Source: Dactylonectria macrodidyma (Eukaryota > Ascomycota > Sordariomycetes > Hypocreales > Nectriaceae). Taken from it: a stretch of DNA of 64,000 nt. Below are positions 59,429 to 64,000 of the stretch, one piece after another. The stretch lies in the NCBI GenBank assembly GCA_020744425.1, contig JAGMUV010000010.1, forward strand, positions 1,612,001 through 1,676,000, written 5' to 3'. Position numbers and translations under genes: made by a program. Below the pieces are notes generated by a model that saw only the letters and a list, made by a program, of their open reading frames with translations, ran no database searches and was not told the DNA's origin. Within the stretch, counting starts at the first letter, position 1, and each line of letters starts with the position of its first letter.

Positions 59429-61258
59429 ATGAACATTCTCTCGGGTCTTATCCGTCATTCTCGAATCAATTCCCAACTCTCTCTTACTCTTTTAAGGCCG
59501 TTCCACTCAAAGATGGCCCCAACCGTCGACCTCGCTGAGTATCTCTGGATACGACTTGCTCAACTCGGCCTCCGATCAGTCCACGGAGTTCCTGGAGACT
59601 ACAACCTGACCGTGTTAGACTACCTCGAGTCTACAGGGATCAACTGGGTCGGTAACGCCAACGAATTGAATTCCGGCTATGCTGCAGACGGCTATGCTAG
59701 AATCAAGGGGATTGGCGCCCTTGTTACCTCATTTGGCGTGGGAGAACTCTCAGCCATTAACGCAATTGGTGGCGCATACGCTGAGAAAGCTCCAGTCGTG
59801 CATATCGTTGGGACACCTCCGGTAGCCGCTCAACAAGCTGGTGCCTGCTTACACCACTCCTTGGGCGATGGCAACTTCAGAGTATTTGCAAATATGTACC
59901 AGTCCGTCACTGTCGCCCAGGCAAATCTAGTGGATGGATCTTCAGCTCCTCAAATGATCGACGCAACTCTGAAGGAGTGTCTTCGCCAAAGCCGGCCTGT
60001 ATATATCGAAATACCCTCGGATATGGTCAAGGTCAAAGTGCCAACCCCTACCTCTCCGATTGACCTCTCCATCCCCGAATACGATGAACCCTTTGAGAAT
60101 GAGGTTGTGGAGGCCCTTGCTACACGCATTCAGCGCAGCGAAAAGCCCATGATGCTGCTGGATGCCTTTACTGCACGGTTCGGCATCAAGGACGAGGTCA
60201 ACCAATTGGCTAAGCTGACGGGCATTCCGATTCTGACAAGCCCAGGTGGCAAAGGAGTTGTCAGCGAGCACTTGCCCAACTTCCACGGCGTTCACTTCGG
60301 ATCCGCAGGGAAACCAGCTCATCAGGCGTGGGCCAAGTCTCGAGATTTGGTCCTTCGCTTTGGGCCCCTCAACTCCGAGACCAACACGTTTGGGTTCACA
60401 GCTCTGCCAGATCCTCGGGTAACGGTGACTTTTGACAAGCATTTCATCCACTGGGAAGGTCAACATGCCGACGGTCGTGCTATCTCCATCAAGTCGGCCC
60501 TCCAAAAGCTGCTGCGCCGACTCAAGTTTGCTCAACTACCGATACCAGAGCCATATCCTAGCGAGTGTCCCTCGCTGAGAGCCATGCTCGAGAAGCTGCC
60601 AGAACCAAAAGATGGTGCTATAGTGGACCAGTACTCCTTCTGGCTTCTCATATCCAACTACATCCGCGAGGGCGACATTGTCATGACGGAAACTGGCACC
60701 GCCTCTTACGGTGGCCAGAGCCTTCTCCTTCCTGATGACACGGCTGTCATCAACTCGACAATCTGGCTTTCCATTGGCTACATGCTCGCCGCCGCCCAAG
60801 GCGCTTCGCTAGCTCAAAGGGAAATGTGCCAAGAGGGCACGCGTCCCTCCGGTCGCACCATCTTGTTCGAAGGAGATGGCAGTCTTCAGATGACTGCACA
60901 GGCCATTAGCGATATGATCCGGAATAAGCTCGATGTCACCATCTTTGTGTTGAATAACAATGGCTACACGATTGAAAGAATCATTCACGGCTTTAATGAG
61001 AATTACAATGATGTTCAGCCCTGGAGAAACTTGGAGGCGGTCAGCTATTTCGGCGCGCCTAAGGATGACCCGTCGTACCCCGTCAGAACGTTCTTGGCGC
61101 AGAACTGGGGCGAGCTTCGAACGATTCTTCAGAACCCAGAGCTTCAGGTGGGCAAGGGACTCAATATGGTTGAGGTGAGGATGGAAATGGCCGACGCTCC
61201 GCAGTCACTGGTGTCGTTCGTTCAGTATCTTATCAAGAGAAACAAGGGGGAGGTGTGA
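59429..61258 (+). CDS. Pyruvate decarboxylase-like ThDP enzyme
   Basis: 609 residues in one exon; thiamine-diphosphate-dependent 2-oxo acid decarboxylase of the PDC/indolepyruvate decarboxylase family. Seen: Glu79 in GNANELNSGYAADGYAR (cofactor-activating Glu), the His142-His143 pair in CLHHSLGDG, the ThDP/Mg motif GDGS (482) to NN (509-510), and Glu516 in NGYTIERIIHG. These are the PDC active-site residues, so activity on pyruvate or another 2-oxo acid is likely. The first ATG (59429) gives a 28-residue Arg/Ser-rich leader before Met29-Ala-Pro, which aligns with the usual family start. The leader resembles a mitochondrial presequence, and dual initiation is possible. Typical fungal PDCs are cytosolic and about 560-580 residues. 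It is downstream of the amidohydrolase on the same strand. Confidence 0.93.
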   Translation: MNILSGLIRHSRINSQLSLTLLRPFHSKMAPTVDLAEYLWIRLAQLGLRSVHGVPGDYNLTVLDYLESTGINWVGNANELNSGYAADGYARIKGIGALVTSFGVGELSAINAIGGAYAEKAPVVHIVGTPPVAAQQAGACLHHSLGDGNFRVFANMYQSVTVAQANLVDGSSAPQMIDATLKECLRQSRPVYIEIPSDMVKVKVPTPTSPIDLSIPEYDEPFENEVVEALATRIQRSEKPMMLLDAFTARFGIKDEVNQLAKLTGIPILTSPGGKGVVSEHLPNFHGVHFGSAGKPAHQAWAKSRDLVLRFGPLNSETNTFGFTALPDPRVTVTFDKHFIHWEGQHADGRAISIKSALQKLLRRLKFAQLPIPEPYPSECPSLRAMLEKLPEPKDGAIVDQYSFWLLISNYIREGDIVMTETGTASYGGQSLLLPDDTAVINSTIWLSIGYMLAAAQGASLAQREMCQEGTRPSGRTILFEGDGSLQMTAQAISDMIRNKLDVTIFVLNNNGYTIERIIHGFNENYNDVQPWRNLEAVSYFGAPKDDPSYPVRTFLAQNWGELRTILQNPELQVGKGLNMVEVRMEMADAPQSLVSFVQYLIKRNKGEV

Positions 61259-61721
61259 CAGAAAACGGTCCCTATAAATAAAGACAATAGTAGAGAATGA
61301 TTCATAATATTTAGACTAAGCGTGAGAGGGCTTGGTTTACGCTTTACTCTTCGTAACGTAGATTATTAGATGTTGATAATTAAAGTTCCTAAGAAATTTG
61401 AAACTGTCATGTGCACCTTGATCTTTGATATTGCCGCCTCTAGTTCCTTTTATCATGACTCACACTTTTGCTTTAAGCAACAAGCATATCATCGTAATGG
61501 CCTCTCAACACGATCGAACAAGGTCAGCCTTTATGTATCTGCCATGACATCAATATTATCTTCAATTCTCTACTTACGTTACGCTCTACTTCGTAATCTC
61601 TGGCCTGGCGCCCTTGTTATCAATATTCCTAGCATTGTAATAAAACATTTGAAGCTCCAAGTTCGGAGACTGCAGGTGCGAGATGGACAGAAGATCCAGA
61701 CACATGTCTAAGACAGAAGAT
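61259..61721. other. Intergenic stretch between convergent genes
   Basis: The ThDP enzyme and the thioesterase converge here. It is AT-rich and no gene is seen; a plus-strand frame at 61370-61711 has no motif. Confidence 0.5.
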
Positions 61722-62836
61722 TTATTTAAATGCTCTCTCAAGCTCTTCGACAACCGCAATCGCTTTGTTTGCCTTTTCAGTGTACTCTTTCTGGACTTCA
61801 GTCTGTAGTTCAAACGTGCGCCGGAGCTTGTCAACCATGAAAGGCTTCAAAACTGATTTCTTTCCGGATGTATAATCATAGATGGCAGTATCGTCGATGC
61901 ATCTTGCGGCCACCCGGCGATGCTGCTCCGAAAAGATCCTTGCCTCCATCTTGAGGGAAGTGGATTCATAGGTCGGCGGTTCGATCAACTTGTATAATAC
62001 GGTTATCCGATCGGGAAATTCCATCGGCTGTGTAGAAAATAGAGGTAAGCCTGTGGTTCTTCCAATGGAAGCGATCTGGGAAAGGTACAAATTTGAACTC
62101 AGTCGTGATACTCTTGAGGATAAGACCAAGGCTCCGGGGTGTTGGTAGCTCTTCCCATTGCTTCTTTTCTTCGGCTGTGGCATCTTCACCGTGGTGGCGG
62201 ATGAACTGGACCCGACCAGTCTCGACGTACCGGTTGTACATGACGTTGTTTATGTGGCCTGTAACTCGTAAGACAGAAGAAAACTATTTGGAGGTTGATG
62301 TTTGTACCCTGCTATGGTCAGATTACGGACGCAACCAGGGAGAACCACGCAGCACTCACCATGCTATCCTAACAATAGACCCCAGTCAGGAGGCAAATCC
62401 AACATTAATGCAATCTGGCGACAGGGCTCGGGTTACTGCTTACCATGTCTCCCCAGAATAGTTGATGGCTATCCAGCGCTCTCCATTTCTTTTCAGTGAT
62501 GAAACCTTCCCGGCCTCCCAGAAGCTCCAACCAGTTTGCTTCCATATACTGGAACAGCAGTTTGGCCCTCTGTACGCACTCGGGAGGATACCGCTCGCTT
62601 CTCAGTTGCTTAGTACAGGCTTGTAACTCTGCAAACCATCTTGGATTAGGTGGTGTTGGAATATCGGTGGTGGGGGAACGATGATGGTTTAGCTGCACTT
62701 TGTTCACCGAGTACGACCGGAACTGTATCCCTGATTGCCTTGCAAAACCCCTTGGTGGTCTTACAAAAGCCGCGCGTGGCATTAACATGGTGTTGGAGTG
62801 ATCGAGTGTGCCAGATCTCATGATCGGGTGCTTCAT
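61722..62836 (-). CDS. Hotdog-fold thioesterase, probably mitochondrial
   Basis: About 293 residues; tentative model complement(join(61722..62027, 62089..62258, 62356..62368, 62444..62836)). The N terminus is Arg/Ser-rich (e.g. PRAAFVRPPRGFARQSG), as in mitochondrial presequences. The 4HBT-like core reads FWGDMDSM, a mini-exon, then HINNVMYNRYVETGRVQF, matching the acyl-CoA thioesterase motif DxDxxGHVNNxxY. After the intron 62028..62088 comes PMEFPDRITVLYKL and a long C-terminal helix. The mini-exon is ambiguous: a GTGAGT donor directly after DSM breaks frame, while a donor three codon positions later gives DSMVSHINN; the expected glycine is missing in either case. The gene is otherwise well conserved. 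Start: ATG 62836, because the longer frame opens with TTG. Likely housekeeping, though in-trans acyl release is conceivable. Confidence 0.78.
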
Positions 62837-63224
62837 GAATCGAGAGCGAAGGAAATAAGCCAGATTATACACCAAACATCACTTCTCCACAACCAAGCAA
62901 ATTAGCCGCCGGGGTCGAGCCAAAGCCCCGAGTTTACCGAAAGATCTCGGGCTAAAGTGGGGAAGGATCGGCGTGCTCGGAGAATGTTCTCGGCCACTAA
63001 AATGATGGGATGTGTACAATGGAGGCCTTGTGATGCAGCACCGGCAAAATTCTTAGCACCTCTGCGATAGTTATCCGTCCGCGATGCTCATCGTATTTGA
63101 TATCAGGCACCTGCACTTCTGCCGTTTGGTCACATGTTGTTCTATTCGCCTGTAGTCTGTACGTAGAATTTAGCCTTTATTCAGTTCAATACATGCAGCA
63201 ATCCTACTCTAGTTGTGACATAGT
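62837..63224. other. Intergenic stretch
   Basis: This 388-bp gap lies between the thioesterase start and the acyl-CoA ligase stop. It contains a GC-rich patch (62905-62985) with repeated CTCGG/CCCGAG words, probably the thioesterase promoter. No gene. Confidence 0.5.
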
Positions 63225-64000
63225 CTACAGTCGCCCGCTATTCGCCTTTCTCGCCTTTCTTTCCTTCTCCCTCAGGTGTCGACGAAGAATTTTTCCCGTG
63301 GGATTCTTAGGAATAGCATCCACAAACTCAACGCCTCCAGCCAGCCACTTGTACCTTGCTTTGTGCTTCTCAACATGCTCGCAGATGGATCTCGCCGTTT
63401 GTAATTCAGACTTGCCAGCCGAATCCTTCGACCTCACGACAAATGCCTTGGGCACTTCGCCCGACCGCTCGTGATACGTCTGAATGACGGCACAGTCGGA
63501 CACGGATGGATGTGTGAGGAGATGGGCCTCGAGCTCTGCCGGAGCCACCTGCATGCCCTTTAACCACAACTGTTAGTTCTGTTCGACAGTTTTTCGGTTG
63601 TACAATGCTGCATACCTTGACTTTGATGAGTTCCTTGATTCTATCGATAATGACAAAATGTTCATAACCTTGTGGAGACTTGCGGACGATGGCCTCGTCA
63701 CCTGTCCTAACCCACCGGCCTCCCTCGTCCCAAACGAACGTTTCCGCAGTGGCCTTTTCATTGTTCAGATACCCCAGGGTGACTGAAGGCCCCTGGATGA
63801 GCAATTCACCTGGAGTCTCAGGCGTCGTTACTTCATTTCCATCAACGTCTATGATCTTGGCTCTCATTGAAGGAAGAAGAGAACCTGAGGATCCGTGAAG
63901 GATATCCGATTCGCTAGTTGAGGTGATTACAACCGCAGTCTCTGTCATACCTACGTGGGGTTTAGTGAGGCAAGGTATTGGGTACAGGTTTCCTACCGTA
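63225..64000 (-). CDS. Acyl-CoA ligase (4-coumarate-CoA-ligase-like), 3' part only
   Basis: C-terminal part of an ANL-superfamily adenylating enzyme that activates a carboxylic acid with ATP and CoA. Visible exons: complement(join(63225..63557, 63616..63950, 63997..>64000)); the N-terminal two thirds lie outside the window. Seen: GMTETAVV (A5-type block), GELLIQGPSVTLGYLNNEKAT, WVRTGDEAIV (A7), IIDRIKELIKVKGMQVAPAELE (A8) split by an intron after VK, and PKNPTGKILRR carrying the catalytic A10 lysine. The protein ends -SGRL, a weak match to a peroxisomal PTS1 tripeptide, so peroxisomal location is only possible. The substrate cannot be judged without the binding pocket. Confidence 0.92.

Overview
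The window is from the nuclear genome of a filamentous ascomycete, most likely a Sordariomycete and possibly Hypocreales. The evidence is dense short GT-AG introns of about 45-115 bp, Zn2Cys6 regulators, a PDR-type ABC pump, a SAT-type non-reducing polyketide synthase and a fungal hAT transposon. All gene models below were spliced by eye from both strands. Several apparent ORF starts at TTG or GTG were replaced by the real ATG.

Layout. From 0 to 3.4 kb lie two divergent Zn2Cys6 regulators; the first runs off the left edge. From 3.7 to 12.9 kb the sequence is decayed: a TPR (kinesin-light-chain type) relic, an acidic hypothetical ORF, and a crotonase pseudogene. From 13 to 43 kb lies what looks like a secondary-metabolite locus: PDR ABC transporter (-), Zn2Cys6 regulator (+), Zn2Cys6 regulator (-), short-chain dehydrogenase (+), carotenoid cleavage oxygenase (-), cytochrome P450 (+) and a 2254-residue NR-PKS (+). 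The PKS order is SAT-KS-AT-PT-ACP-ACP-CMeT, and the protein stops after the methyltransferase with no release domain. Ankyrin and possible helicase relics lie between these genes. At 43.9 kb is a small secreted cysteine-rich protein.

From 47.3 to 51.6 kb a PhzF-family isomerase gene is split by a 3236-bp hAT element. The element has matching terminal inverted repeats and a perfect 8-bp target duplication (GTCCTCGA). Its own transposase carries one in-frame TAA. From 51.8 to 55 kb the sequence is repeat-rich and decayed.

From 55.5 to 64 kb the genes look like ordinary metabolism: an ACS-type MFS transporter divergent from an amidohydrolase-2 protein that lacks canonical metal ligands, a pyruvate-decarboxylase-like ThDP enzyme, a hotdog thioesterase with an apparent mitochondrial presequence, and the 3' end of an acyl-CoA ligase.

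How the genes may work together (inference). The PKS would make a C-methylated aromatic polyketide. The P450, SDR and possibly the carotenoid-oxygenase-family enzyme would tailor it, the ABC pump would export it, and one or more of the linked regulators would control the set. How the product leaves the PKS is open, because no thioesterase or reductase domain is fused and no obvious dedicated trans-acting hydrolase is visible.
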